From contig NC_061114.1 of NCBI RefSeq assembly GCF_002878395.1, positions 142,253,090 to 142,317,089 on the forward strand: 64,000 nucleotides of DNA, given 5' to 3'. Source of the stretch: Capsicum annuum. Taxonomy: Eukaryota > Streptophyta > Magnoliopsida > Solanales > Solanaceae. This document shows, piece by piece, positions 11,585 to 22,699 of this stretch; the stretch's first letter is position 1, and each line of letters starts with the position of its first letter. A program made the position numbers and the translations under genes. The notes beneath the pieces are model-generated. The model was given only the letters and a program-made list of their open reading frames with translations, was not told where the DNA came from and searched no databases.

Positions 11585-14382
11585 GTTTCTATAAGACCCC
11601 GATATGTTCTCTCGTATTTTGAGCCTTAGAGCATGTCCAATAAAGTGTAATTCCGACCTTAAAAGATTGAGAAGTGACTTCTAAAGTGGGAAATATGTTA
11701 AACCGTGTAGAATTTCCCTAATATCGATACTAAATTTTCCCAAATTCGACACTTGGGCAAAGAGTTAGTGCTATTTTAGTGAGATAGTGTACCTCTTGGT
11801 AATTTAGCACGTCGCGGAGTTAGCCAAAATGGCAATCATCAAAATTCAGTGAGCCTTCGTGATTCCACCACATCGCGGTGTATTTTCAGTTTGTAACTAA
11901 GGTGGCAACGTGATTTCCACCGCATTGCGCCATCTAGCAGTTTTCTAATTGTCCAATTTCCTGTAAGTTGATACGATTATGGCGCGTCATGCCAGCATGT
12001 AAAATTTGGAATTTTTCAGTTCCATATTTTAATTCCAAGGGCAAAACGGTCATTTTTCCACCCCTATATATACTCTTTCACATGAGATTTCTTGTTATTC
12101 ACCTAAATGTACTAGTTTTCTCTCAATTTCCTTCAACAAGACCTAGGTTTTCTAATCCAAGACCCAAATCATCAAGGTTTCACCGTGAATATTTCAAGAA
12201 TTACATAGCAAGGTATGTTAGATGTTGATTCTTGGGTTCCTTCACCCAAGAAGTTCAAGACTCCTTTTTCAACATTCAAAGATCTTATATTTATGAGTTT
12301 TCATGAGTCATGTGAATTGAAATTGAAGTCCATGTTATTATTGAGTTAAATTCATGTTTTCTTTGTAAAATCTCAAGAGTTGATTCTAGTAGGTGATGAA
12401 TTGTATGATGTTCATGATAAACCCTCTTCAAGTTGCATGTTAAGTGATGTTTTTATGTCAATTGATTATTGAAATTGTTGAATAACCAAATCATGCTCTC
12501 CATATGTTTGATAAAACCATTATAGCATGTTAACTAGAAATCTTCAATTGTGTGCAAGCTTATGCATGCCAAGTGATTGTTGAAAAGACTTAATGAATGA
12601 ATTGTGACATGTTAGCATGAAATCCACCAATTGTACACTCTTCATTGCATATTAAATGTTTGTTGCAAGACCTTGTTGAATGGAATATGAACCAATAGCA
12701 TGTCTCCCTATACAATCACATATTTATGATTTCCAAGTACTTGAAGAGATTCTTTAATGATTGTAATAGTGAATGAATGTCCATGGTCATCATTATTCAA
12801 GAATGTTTACGTTTCACTTTTATGTTATCGAGTCTTGGGGGTATTTATACCCAATAATTTAGTTACAGGTTCAGTGCCTGTGTCAATTTTCATGGTGATC
12901 TCAGTCAAGCCACGATTCTTAGAGCTCGGTGAGTTACAGAACTCAATACTCTCAGACAGTTATAGAACTTAAGAAATCTCAGTAATCTAAGTATGATTAG
13001 TATTCCAGCTTCATTCCAGTACTAGCTCAGATCTTAGTAGTATTCTAGTGTTCCGTTCAGACCTCAGTAACATTTAAGTAATCAATTCAGAGAGGCTTGA
13101 CTTCTTGTTTAGGGTCACCCGTTAGAGAGGCTTGACCATAGCAGAGGTTTTTACCCGTGGAATGGTTTTGACAACCTTCTAGTTGGGGTTATAGGTTGAA
13201 CCCTACTAGATCATATTTGGGACATATTGGTTAATTGAGAACTCCCACAGTTGCAGTTTCAGTATCAGTCTTTAGAGTAGAACTCAGAAATCAGGACTGT
13301 TAAATATAGTAACCCATCTCAGTAAGGAACTTAGATAGTTCCATAGATTCATGGACCACCCGCTGGATAGGCCTGGTCTTACATAAAGTTAATCAGTATC
13401 AGTACTAATAGATCCGGAGATCACCCATTAGATAGGCCTGATCTCAAACTCAGTCCATTATTTCTATCATTAAAATATTTAGAGATCTTTCGCTAGATAG
13501 GTCTGATCTTAGATACAATCATTCTTTATCATTATTAGAAGATTCAGAGATCATCCATTAGAAAGATTTGATCATAGATTTAGTCAGTCGGTAGTAGAAA
13601 ACTCAGAACTTAGTCATTGAGATAAGAAGATTCAGTTATTTAGTATCACTAGTTTCGGAGATCAATTGCTAGAGAGGACTGATCTCAACTTTAGTTCTCA
13701 GTTATCAGTATCAGAAGATTCCATTATTCAGTATCTCAGTATTAGTAGTTAGTTCAGATGTTAGTAAAGCAGTATTCGAGTATAAGTATTCAGGTTCATG
13801 ATGATTTCAGTTATGCTTTGTGCATCCATGCATATGACCTCATTCAATACTCTGATGTAATTCAGTTAAACAATGTTCATGTATACGCCCTTGCATTTAG
13901 CCTTACCTCATCTAGCATACCAGTACATTCAAAGTACTGACACATACTTTTCTCTTTTACTATGGTGTCTTATACCATAGGTTCGGAAGCGTGAGATCCA
14001 GAGCACCCTTAGCAGTCCAAACTCAGTCAGCAGCAATAGACGTAGAAGTGAGTCCTCTTTATTCGAGGATGATCCTTATTTTATTATGGAATTAGATTCA
14101 GTTTATTTTCAATAGACAGAGTTAGTTGGGGACATATCCCATCAACTCCAAAGTTCAGACAAGTTTAAAGGCTTTTCAGACTGATGTATTAGTATTTAGT
14201 TTTTAGTATTGATTATTTTAGATATTTTGAACCTTATGGCAAGTTTCCGCCAGTTTTTACATTTATTACCTATATTATGTAGTGCTCAAGTGCATATATC
14301 AGTAGAGGGTTAGCTTGTGGTCCTTTAGGATCATGAGCACCGTGTGGAATTCTGGTTCTAGAAATTAGATCATTACAGTTTC
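11585..14382 (+). mobile_element. Solo LTR with target-site duplication GTTTC, inside element B's 5' LTR
   Basis: The LTR is 11590-14377 (2788 bp), from TATAAGACCCC to GATCATTACA. It is flanked by GTTTC at 11585-11589 and at 14378-14382. The 3' LTR of B reads continuously through the same site near 19445 (AAGACAGTTTCAGTTAGAGG), which proves the insertion. No internal domain or PBS follows the end, so it is a solo LTR left by intra-element recombination. It has its own TATA (CTATATATAC near 12064), splice donor (12213), TTTGATAAA block (12503) and 3' hairpin (14319-14332). Confidence 0.92.
13360..13690 (+). repeat. Degenerate hairpin repeats (GAGATCA...TGATCTC) in the solo LTR
   Basis: At least four imperfect units spaced 70-100 bases apart carry a GAGATCA arm, a 15-base loop like CCCATTAGATAGGCC and a TGATCTC arm. 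The clearest is 13417-13423 pairing with 13439-13445; another is about 13657-13686. Related 'gggtcaccc...' units occur in the B LTRs (10855-10930 and 18715-18800). Confidence 0.7.
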
Positions 14383-14627
14383 AGTTAGAGGTTTTTTAAA
14401 CTAGATTTTTAGACAGTATTTTAGATTCAGTTGTTGTTATCAGATAATATCATTCTTTAATAGTATTTTAGATAATTGAACCTTATTGCATTTCATCCTA
14501 TTTTTGAATTTGTTATAGTATGTTTATTTAGTACTCACAGCAGATATCAGTCATGAGTTAGCTTGTGGTCCTTCAGGATCGTAAGCACCAGTAGCATCCA
14601 GGGTATATACTCAAGGTGTTAGAAACT

Positions 14628-14640
14628 TGGTATAAGAGCC
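14628..14640 (+). promoter_or_regulatory. Primer-binding site of element B
   Basis: TGGTATAAGAGCC lies four bases after the 5' LTR end. It matches the complement of the plant initiator-Met tRNA 3' end apart from one change (A for C). It would prime minus-strand DNA synthesis. Confidence 0.85.
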
Positions 14641-14842
14641 TAAGGTTCTACAGAGTCCTAGGAATTCTAGAAGCTGTAACCAGTAAAGTATTTTGCATGG
14701 GTGTGTAGTGCGCCACACTTATGGACATGAGTCTATGAGATGTTTTAGGAAAAATTTCCCTTCTTTCAGTATTCACGTTGTGTGAGTGAGCATGAGCTCA
14801 AGTTAAAAATTCTTTGGCTAATCTGCTTCTTCCTTTTGTTTG

Positions 14843-14845
14843 CAG
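14843..14845 (+). promoter_or_regulatory. Putative 3' splice site just before element B gag
   Basis: A pyrimidine run CTTCTTCCTTTTGTTTG ends in CAG three bases before the former gag start. The second leader copy keeps an acceptor too (TTTTATTTGTAG near 19910-19921). With the donor at 9950 it would remove most of the LTR leader and join exon 1 directly to gag. Splicing is inferred, not shown. Confidence 0.5.
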
Positions 14846-14848
14846 AAC

Positions 14849-16085
14849 ATACCTCCCAAAAGGACTAATGAATGAATAACTGAAAATCAGTCAGCACATC
14901 AGCCCATTAAGGTAGATCCCCTGGATGAGTATGTCTCTCATGCACAACTCAAAGTTGCATTCACTACTCTAGACAATTTAGTAGCAGCTCAGAATGAATG
15001 GTAAGTTGTTGTTTTGGCCAATCCAATGACCAATAATGCTAAAAATATAATTCGGGACTTCACCCGAATGAATCCTCCTTCCTTTATAAGATCAAATTTA
15101 GAAGAGGTCCCACAGGAGTTCCTTCACTAGGTTCAGAAAGTCCTAAAAATCATGGGAGTGACTTCCAGTAAAATTCCTAAGTTAGCCACCTATCAGCTAC
15201 AAGCTGTAACCCATACTTGGTTTAAGCAATAGAAAGTAGATAGGGGTGTTGATGCAGGGCCTATAGAATGGGAAGAGTTTGCCACAGCTTTCTTAGATAG
15301 ATATTTCCCATTGGAGTTGAGAGAGGCCAAGGTGTTAGAATTTATTAACTTGAGGTAGGGTAGCATGAGTGTGATAGAGTATTCCCTCAAGTTTACTCAT
15401 TTAGTCAGGTATGCTCCCCATGTAGTAGCAGACAATAGGTTCAGAATGAGCAAGTTCGTATTTGGGGTGTCAGATAGTGTGGCTAAAAAGTGTAGAACAG
15501 CGATGCTAATTAAGTAGATAGACATATCTAGGCTTAGGGTCCATGCTCAATAGATAGAGGAAAAGAAGCTTAAGAAGAAGGAGACTGAAAATAAGAGAGC
15601 TAGAATAGATAGTTTCAATTTCAATCAGCCTAAGTTAGAGAGCGGTAACCGTTCCTAATTTTATCCAAAATCTTCATTTCCAGTGCCATCCTCAGCTAGT
15701 GCACCAATACCAAAGTTTATTTATGACAGTCATAATGGGTCACTTAGATCTAAAACCTAGGGCAGTGTGAGAAATGGTCATACCCATTCGCTTTGTGAAG
15801 AATGTGGTAGACATCACCTAGATGTATGTAGAGCTAGCAATGATGTACGTTTTGGATTTAGTAAGCCTGGCCATATGATTTTTGAGTGTAGAGTGTTGGC
15901 TCAGAGGGGAAAAGATTTACACCAATAAGGTCAGCTCAACCATCTTCTAATATCATTCGATCACCCAACTCAGCAGGGATCCACATCCAGTACCATTAGT
16001 GGTGAATGCCAGAGCAGGTTTTATGCATTCCAATCTCGCCATGATCAGGGAAGTTCTCCTGATATAGTTACGGGTACGTTATGAG
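14849..16085 (+). pseudogene. Element B gag (Ty3/gypsy capsid-nucleocapsid), with stops
   Basis: It begins at a mutated start (ATA CCT CCC AAA AGG, residues PPKR; chromovirus gags often start MPP). Recognisable segments follow: 'MNPPSFIRSN' (about 15067), 'WEEFATAFLDRYFPLELREA' (about 15271), 'RYAPHVVADNRFRMSKFV' (about 15408), and a Lys/Glu-rich stretch (about 15556). A relic of the CCHC region (about 15800-15890; 'CEECGRHH', later 'SKPGHMIFEC') is next. The end (about 16020-16080) reads 'FYAFQSRHDQ...VTGTL', the usual lead-in to protease. At least six in-frame stops and the lost ATG rule out function. It is closely related to the gag at 51440-52650 on the minus strand. Confidence 0.88.
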
Positions 16086-17097
16086 TCTTTTATCTTTATA
16101 TTTATACCTTGTTATGTCCCGAGGATTTACTTTCTTTGTAACCACTATATAGCCATCGATTTTGGTGTCAGACCCAAAATATTAGTAGAGCCCTCCTTAT
16201 TGTCTTCCCGAACCTTAGAGTAATGTGGTGACAGTTTAGATTAGAGTTGTTGATGTGTAGGTGGCTAAATACATTTTTGATATTTGGGTAGGCTTGAACT
16301 TAGTAGGAGGATTCAGTCCAGCTCAGACCTCAGTAGGTAGAGTTATTAGTGCCCATATTATAGAATTTTATCCATGTTTTGATTTCTTATTTAGATGTTT
16401 TATTCAGATCATACCAAGATTCCCTTGCTCCAAAAAGTCATTAGAACTATATAGAAAGAGTGTCATAGAAATGCTCGAGTTAAGTGTAAGTTTTTAGGAT
16501 GACTTAGTCCATAAAGACAGGAATTCACTTTAGCAGTCAGGCATACAAGTCCCTATGGTTTCCACCTCTCTTATCCAGGAGGAAAATTCCCTCACAACTA
16601 TGAAAGTCGTAAATTTATATCAGATCGTGCATTATTATAGATCTCAGATATTCACTTATGATTTAGTTTGTAGGTGTCCATGCGCCATCTCAGCTTTTCC
16701 TTAGTATATTAGCCATGTTAGCATTTCTTCGAGGTACATAATGTCCCAAGGGGGAGATACACTGTAACCCCTGAGCTTTCGTGTCCTAAACCTTTCAGTT
16801 TCTCTTTACATAATGAATATAGTTTGAAGTAATAGGTACTCATAAGTTGACTCTTAAGTTCCAATCTCAGCCATATGTCATGTATCCAAGAAAATCAGTT
16901 TAGTTCATACATATTCAGTAAGAAAATTTAGTTTATCAGTAGTTTAAGTCATGCATTCCATGTATCAAATATGCATGTACGGTATGAGAACTTAGCTTGT
17001 GAGTATTTCAGTCATGTAGTCATGTTTCAGTGTGCATGTCAACTTGGTCTATCAGTGTTTCTCAGCCTAACCAGTTTATTCAAGGATGAATTTTCCC
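16086..17097 (+). other. Element B remnant between gag and polypurine tract, pol missing
   Basis: After the gag end, about 16085-16250 resembles the start of a gypsy protease, but the DPGA active site reads CPED and frames shift. The next ~500 bases (including the open frame 16261-16497) have no motif I recognise. From about 16690 the sequence matches the 3' untranslated region of the D internals (27640-28300, 34010-34670). It includes a second polypurine-like motif, CCCAAGGGGGAGATACAC, near 16745 followed by TGTAACCCC. RT, RNase H and integrase are absent. Confidence 0.65.
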
Positions 17098-17110
17098 AAG
17101 GGGGAGACAT
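17098..17110 (+). promoter_or_regulatory. Polypurine tract of element B
   Basis: AAGGGGGAGACAT directly precedes the 3' LTR start TGAATACCCCG. It would prime plus-strand DNA synthesis. Confidence 0.9.
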
Positions 17111-19699
17111 TGAATACCCCGTATTTCCCTAGCATAACTTAATTCTCAGTACATGAGTTACCCAATATAAAATTTTTGAAACGATCAGTATTTTTTTGTT
17201 TACATCCTTCCATTATGTAGGAAATTTAGTTAGCTTTCCAACAATATAAAATTTGCCTAAATTTGATAACCGAGTAAGAAGTTATGGCTATTAAGTTTCA
17301 GTCATTAAACACCGTCATTCAGGCCAGTAGCGCATTGTGGAGTATGTCTAAATGATACTTGTGAATTTCCAATATGACTCTGTGATATCACTGCATCACA
17401 GAAGTCTTCCATATCCCAATTATCACTTTTCCAATGTTGCTACGCGATAACGGCGCATCGTGCTAAGGCCCAGTTTCTCATCTAAAAAGGCACTTCTATG
17501 GCGCCGTATCAAGCCATCAGCCCAGTTTCCAATTGTCCATTTTCTAGTGGCACGATGCGATAGTGGCACATCACGCTAGGTGCCCAGCTAGAAACAATTT
17601 TATGAAAAATTAAAAGGATGCCCAAGGTTAAAGCAGTCTTTTCCCACAATTTTATTAGGCTCAGATGTGGGATTTAATCCTTAAAAATGTCCTTAGATAC
17701 TCATTATTCAATTCATCCCAAATTAAAATCACTCTCTCAAACTAGCAAACCCCTAGATCTCAAGAGATCAAGAATAAAGCTCAAGGATTCTCCAAGGACT
17801 TCAAGAACTCATCAAATTAAGGTATGTTAGGTGTTCATCTATGGTTCCCTTTAACCCATAGAGCCCAAGAATCTATTTTTAAAACTTCAAGATTTATGAT
17901 TCATGATTTACATGTATGAAATTTGTTTGCATCCATGTTATTGACATTAATTGAGTTTCAATCCCTGAATAATGGTGGATTCCATGAAATTAAATAGCAT
18001 GTATATTGAATTGAGAGATCCCCATGTTATAATCCGTGAATTTGTAAGTTTGGGCATTGTAATTTCTATGTTTATATAATTATCCACGATTTAAATTCCA
18101 AGTACCAAGAATTGTTCCTAGTAAGTGTTGATTTACATTATATTCATGATAAACCCTACAATTTGCAAGCTGATTGTTGTAACCAGGTTAACCCTAAGTG
18201 TTTATGATGTAATGGAACAAGTATGTTTCCCATGTGTTTGACAAATTGTCTATGAGAAAGAAATAATGTCATTATAGTATTCTAACATGTAGTCCCCATT
18301 CATGTACAAGTTAATGCATTACAAGTGTTTGATGGAATGTCTCTATGAATGAATTATGACCAAGTGAACATTGTTATGTTATTCAAGATTATACTTAGCT
18401 TTACTTTTCATGCCATCCAGTCCTGAGGGTATTTAATACCTAAAAATCTAGCTGTTTACCTAGATCCAGTGTCAGGTACAAAATTATATCAGTCATGTCA
18501 TAATCAGTAGAACTCAGTCAGTTACCTAACTTAGGAAAACTCCGTATCAGTCCAGTCCAATTCAGTATACTCAATTCAGTGTCTTCCAGTTAGGAGTAGG
18601 ATTCAACACTTAGCGATCCTAGGGATGGGGGCGCACCCGTTAGCTAGGACTCAGTCCCTAGAAGCAATCCCTAAGTTCCAAAACTACATAGCCAACATAG
18701 GTTATGAGATGTCACTCGTTAGATCGGACTGACATACTCAGGGGTCACCCTTTAGTTTAGGACTGATCTCGGGGGTCACCCATTAGTTAGGATTGACACC
18801 ACAATAGTTGTTTATACCTGTGGCATGGTGCTAGCACCCTTTCAATTAGGGTTATAGATTATACCTCTATTAGCTCAGATTTAGGGCCTATCCATTAGAT
18901 GATTACCTCTCACTGATTCAGTCTCAACCTTCAGAATAGAACTTAGTTCAGTTCTATAGAATTAGGACTATCAGATACAGTCAATCAGTATTAGTAACTC
19001 AGATTATCAGTTACTCAGTTATCAAAATTTAGTACTTAGCTTTAGAAAATCTTAGCTATAGTATATATAAATATATATGCATAGATTGCATACTCGGTAC
19101 TTATAGTAGTTTCAGTTATCTATGCACTCTCATTTCAGTTACTCTATATCATTTATATAATTATTATACATGCATATGAACCCTGCATTCAGCCTTACCT
19201 CATCTAGCATACCAGTATATTCTATGTACTGATGCATACTCTTTCTTTGTGCTATGATGTCTTATATCATAGGTTCGGATGCTCAGATTCCCCACCGTGC
19301 ATAGTAGATTTCTATTCAGCCATCAGTATCAGACTTAATAGTGAGTCCTCATCTGTAGAGTTTATGCATTATTTCTGTATTTATAGTAGATACAGTATTT
19401 TAGTTGATGGAGTTAGTTGGGGGATTGTCCCATCAACTCAACTATTAAGACAGTTTCAGTTAGAGGTTTTTCAAACTAGATTTTTAGACTATATTTTGGA
19501 TTCAGTTGGTGTTATTACATAATATTATTCTTTATAGGTATTTTAGATAATTGAACCTTAAGGCATTTCAGTCTATTTCTATATTTATTACTGTATGTTT
19601 ATTTAGTACTCACAGTAGATATCAGTCATGGGTTAGCTTGTGCTCGTTCGGGGTTATAAGCACAGTGTAGTAGCCAGGGTACAGATTCGGGGTGTTAGA
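17111..19699 (+). repeat. Element B 3' LTR
   Basis: A 2.59-kb LTR from TGAATACCCCG to GGTGTTAGA, colinear with the interrupted 5' LTR. It contains the splice donor at 17822, the TTTGACAAA block (18233-18245) and a degenerate 3' hairpin (19642-19655). The open frames 19232-19522 and 18xxx region carry no domain and are chance frames inside the LTR. Confidence 0.9.
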
Positions 19700-19945
19700 A
19701 ACTTAGGATCAAAGCCTAAATTTCTATAGAATCCTAAAAAGTCTAAAAGCCACAACAAGTAGAGTCTTGTGCATGGGTGTGTAGTGCACCACATTTATGG
19801 ACATGAGGCTATGAGATATTTTAGGAAAAGTTTCCCTTCTTTTAGTATTCATGTCGTGCGAGTGAGCATGAGCTCAAGTTAAAAACTCTCAGTCTAATTT
19901 AATTCATCCTTTTATTTGTAGAACATGCATCCTAATAGGAGTAAC
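19700..19945 (+). mobile_element. Second, truncated internal leader of element B
   Basis: Immediately after the 3' LTR the sequence repeats the leader found at 14624-14870. It has a degenerate PBS (TTAGGATCAAAGCC), the 'cttgtgcatgggtgtgtagtgcaccac' region, the pyrimidine tract and TAG acceptor, and a gag start with an intact ATG at 19925. It is cut at the TRIM. This makes B an LTR-internal-LTR-internal' array rather than a simple element. Confidence 0.85.
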
Positions 19946-20562
19946 TATAACCCCCCAACTTAGGAAGGAGTCCCACATCGGCAAAACACACGAGGGATGT
20001 TGGATATATAAGTAAGAAAGCCTTACACCCTAGTGATGCATTTTAAAGATGTGCGGGAAAGGGCCTAGAGCGGACAATATCGCTAGTGGGTTTGGGAATT
20101 CAGGGGTCTCTCAAGCCTTTATGGTTCTGGATGACCTTCGTGGCCAGGGCCTCGAATCAGGTCATAACAGATTGGTATCAAAGCCGCTCCTGTGTCATCC
20201 TTGTCGATGTGGGCTATATTTCAAACTGAGTGAAAGCAAATCCCAATAAGGTGGGGCAAACCTCAGTCGTGAGTTTAGGTAAATCATATTCGATAGGGCA
20301 AACCTCTGTAAGGATGCTGAGTCCATAAGGGGGGTCTATGTAACACCCCAACTTAGGAAGGAGTCCCACATCAGCAAAACACACGAGGGATGTTAGGTTT
20401 GTAAGTAATAAAGCCTTACACCCTAGTGATGTATTTTAAAGTTGTGTGTGCCTGGGCCCAAAGTGGGCAATATCATTAGTGGGTTTAGGAGTTCAAGGGT
20501 CTCTCAAGCCTTTGTGATTCAGGATGCCCGTCGTGGCCAGGGCATCAGCTCAAGTCATGACA
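19946..20562 (+). mobile_element. TRIM: miniature LTR retrotransposon with two 224-bp LTRs
   Basis: LTR1 is 19946-20169 and LTR2 20339-20562, both 224 bp. They share AACTTAGGAAGGAGTCCCAC near the start and end ATAACA/ATGACA. LTR1 starts TATAACC (TG lost); LTR2 starts TGTAACACCCC. Between them are a PBS (20173-20185) and a purine tract (20328-20338). The 169-bp internal has no coding capacity, which fits terminal-repeat retrotransposons in miniature. Flanking bases AGTAA (19940-19944) and ACTAA (20563-20567) are a 4/5 match and may be the decayed target duplication. The open frame 20049-20249 crosses LTR and PBS and is not a gene. Confidence 0.9.
20173..20185 (+). promoter_or_regulatory. Primer-binding site of the TRIM
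   Basis: TGGTATCAAAGCC follows LTR1 by three bases and matches the initiator-Met tRNA type. Confidence 0.85.
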
Positions 20563-21580
20563 ACTAATAATATCTTTCTTCTATGTTTTATTCATATATT
20601 AGCCAACAATATATGGTATAGTGGTTAGGTCCTAGGGTATGACTAGAATAGGATAGTTAATAGTTATTGTCTAATTAGTCTTACTATGGTAGCTTCTTGT
20701 ATATGAGGGTTTAGTTTACTTTTCTCTTGCACTTTATTTATAATAACATTATCTTTGGAGCTCAGTCGGTTATTTTCGACTAAGTACTATGCATTTGGTA
20801 CTCATATTATTCTTCGACAGCTTGTGTATCATAGTACAGTGTCTCATCATTTTTTTGTGCATTGTGTATAGCAGAAATAGTATGGAGATAAAGGGTTAGC
20901 TCCTAGGGTTTAGAGTATTATTATTCTCCCTCTTATGTACTTGACTAATATCTCTGTTGTGTCCAGAGATGGTTTGTATCACTATATTCATTTAGTAGTC
21001 TTACTGTATTAGAAGTTCTTGTACTAATTCCACAAAGTATTGCGACTATATTATGCATTTTTGTCTTCAATTGTAATCCTTCTACATTCTTCCTTCATTC
21101 CTTTTGGTAGTCTATTACTAGTAGTTTTAGACTATGGGTTGGCATTTTTACTTGTGGGCTATAGTAGGTGCTATCATGTCCTAAGAAATTAAGTAGTGAC
21201 AAATTGATATTAGAGATTAGTTTTAATAGTGTGTTGGTACAAGATCCAATTGTCTAATAGAGTTCTACTGATTTGTACAAAGATGTTCATTTCCTATTTT
21301 TGGTAGGCTACAAGGCATGTGTCATGTGTCTATATTTCTATGAGATTCAAGTATGTTCATTGACTCTATTCTATCGTAGATTGACAATGTAAGGTTGTTA
21401 ATAGTTGTAGACAAGACTTTGGCACATATTCCAAGAGTCCAACACAATTTGGGATAGGGAATCCAGGGATTACTGTTAGAGATCTTGAGTGTAAGTCAGA
21501 AGATTTAGGGCCAACCCAAGCTCTAATAGGGTTTGTGACTGCTTCAGCATTGGGAATTTTGAGTCTTTTAATTAATATCA
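20563..21580. other. Unassigned sequence between TRIM and element E
   Basis: A T-rich kilobase with no LTR end, coding relic or tandem repeat I can support. The minus-strand open frame 21366-21581 lacks a recognisable domain. Before E and C inserted, this joined directly to 46060-46917 and then to 55198 onward. Confidence 0.4.
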
Positions 21581-22699
21581 CATAAATTCATGACCTAAGG
21601 CTACCCCAAGTCGTAACAAAGTTCTTAGAACCACAAGTGATCCCAAGATAACCTATGAATTGGCATGATACTTGAGAAAATAATATAGAATGTATGTGAT
21701 AGCTAAATTTACTGAGTGGAAACATGATCACGAGAAAATCTAAGTAAGTATGATTCTAATAAAGTTTATAACATGATAATATTGAAGAAAACATTTGAGT
21801 TACATATCATGACTTTGACTGACTATCAATGAGGCCTACACTCCCAAAAAATAAGGGAACTCATCACCTACTGGCTGAAGGCTAAGAACTGGCCCTGGTG
21901 TGTGCATTACATCTGGTACCTACATTATGAAGGAATGTATCCACAAACGCATATCTTTTGGAATATACTGAGTATATGGAGTCATTCACTAAATCATGGA
22001 AATATTTACAGCATGATTTATAGCTGAGGATATATGTTATTTGCTAAAACATACATTTCAAACAAGGCTGTAGATGAAAGCAGTAAGTTATTGTGAAATT
22101 TATAAGTGCATAGCTGAAAACATTTATATAGGCTAGGAAGAGGTAGGATCATGAATATTGTATGTAAATCTCATAGAAAGTGGAACATATGTAAAAATTG
22201 TACTGAGGGTCATGTATGATACTGAGCATGAAAACATAAACATGTAAAACATAGAATGCAAGACCAAGTATAGAATGTACTGACATGATCTAAATAACTG
22301 AATAATCTGTAAAACTTGTAATACCCCGTATATTTCTAAGTTATAAAATAAACCATTTTCCTACATATGAAACCTCTTACCTTGTGATTCATATTTGAGT
22401 ACATGAATTACAATGAGTATCCTACTGATAATAGAGATAATGATGTGTTAAGAATGTTCATAAGAGTCACTTAGAGTAAGGCAAGCTAAGAGCTTTCGAA
22501 TCCATCAAGTTTTAGTGTTTGATTCCACAAGGGTCATTTTTGAATGAGTATAACTCGATGTATATGTGGTTTTTTGGCAGAATTATTCCCAACAAATTGT
22601 AGAGAATCAAATTAGCTTCCCAACTATACCAATTTCGTCCAAATTCAACACCCGAGCAAGAATTTATGGTTTTCCAAAGTAGAGTACGTCGCCTAACAT

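Larger units (their letters stand above)
9250..14623 (+). repeat. Element B 5' LTR, interrupted by a solo LTR
   Basis: It starts TATAATACCCCG (TG changed to TA) and ends GGTGTTAGA before the primer-binding site. Removing the solo LTR 11590-14377 and one TSD copy leaves about 2.58 kb, the length of the 3' LTR. Colinear landmarks shared with the 3' LTR include the splice donor (9950 versus 17822), the TTTGATAAA block and the long 'actcagtcagttacc' style short-repeat tract. Confidence 0.85.
9250..19945 (+). mobile_element. Element B: gypsy-type LTR element with gag only, plus a partial second internal
   Basis: Its layout is 5' LTR (9250-11589 joined to 14383-14623), leader, gag relic, polypurine tract, 3' LTR (17111-19699), then a further 246 bases repeating the leader (19700-19945). 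No reverse transcriptase, RNase H or integrase motif occurs in the 2.49-kb internal region. It is therefore a TR-GAG-like, non-autonomous derivative or an internally deleted Del/Tekay element. The five bases before 9250 are TTTCC; I found no matching duplication on the right, consistent with a truncated tandem end. Element C (46923-55192) carries the same LTR family with pol. Confidence 0.8.
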
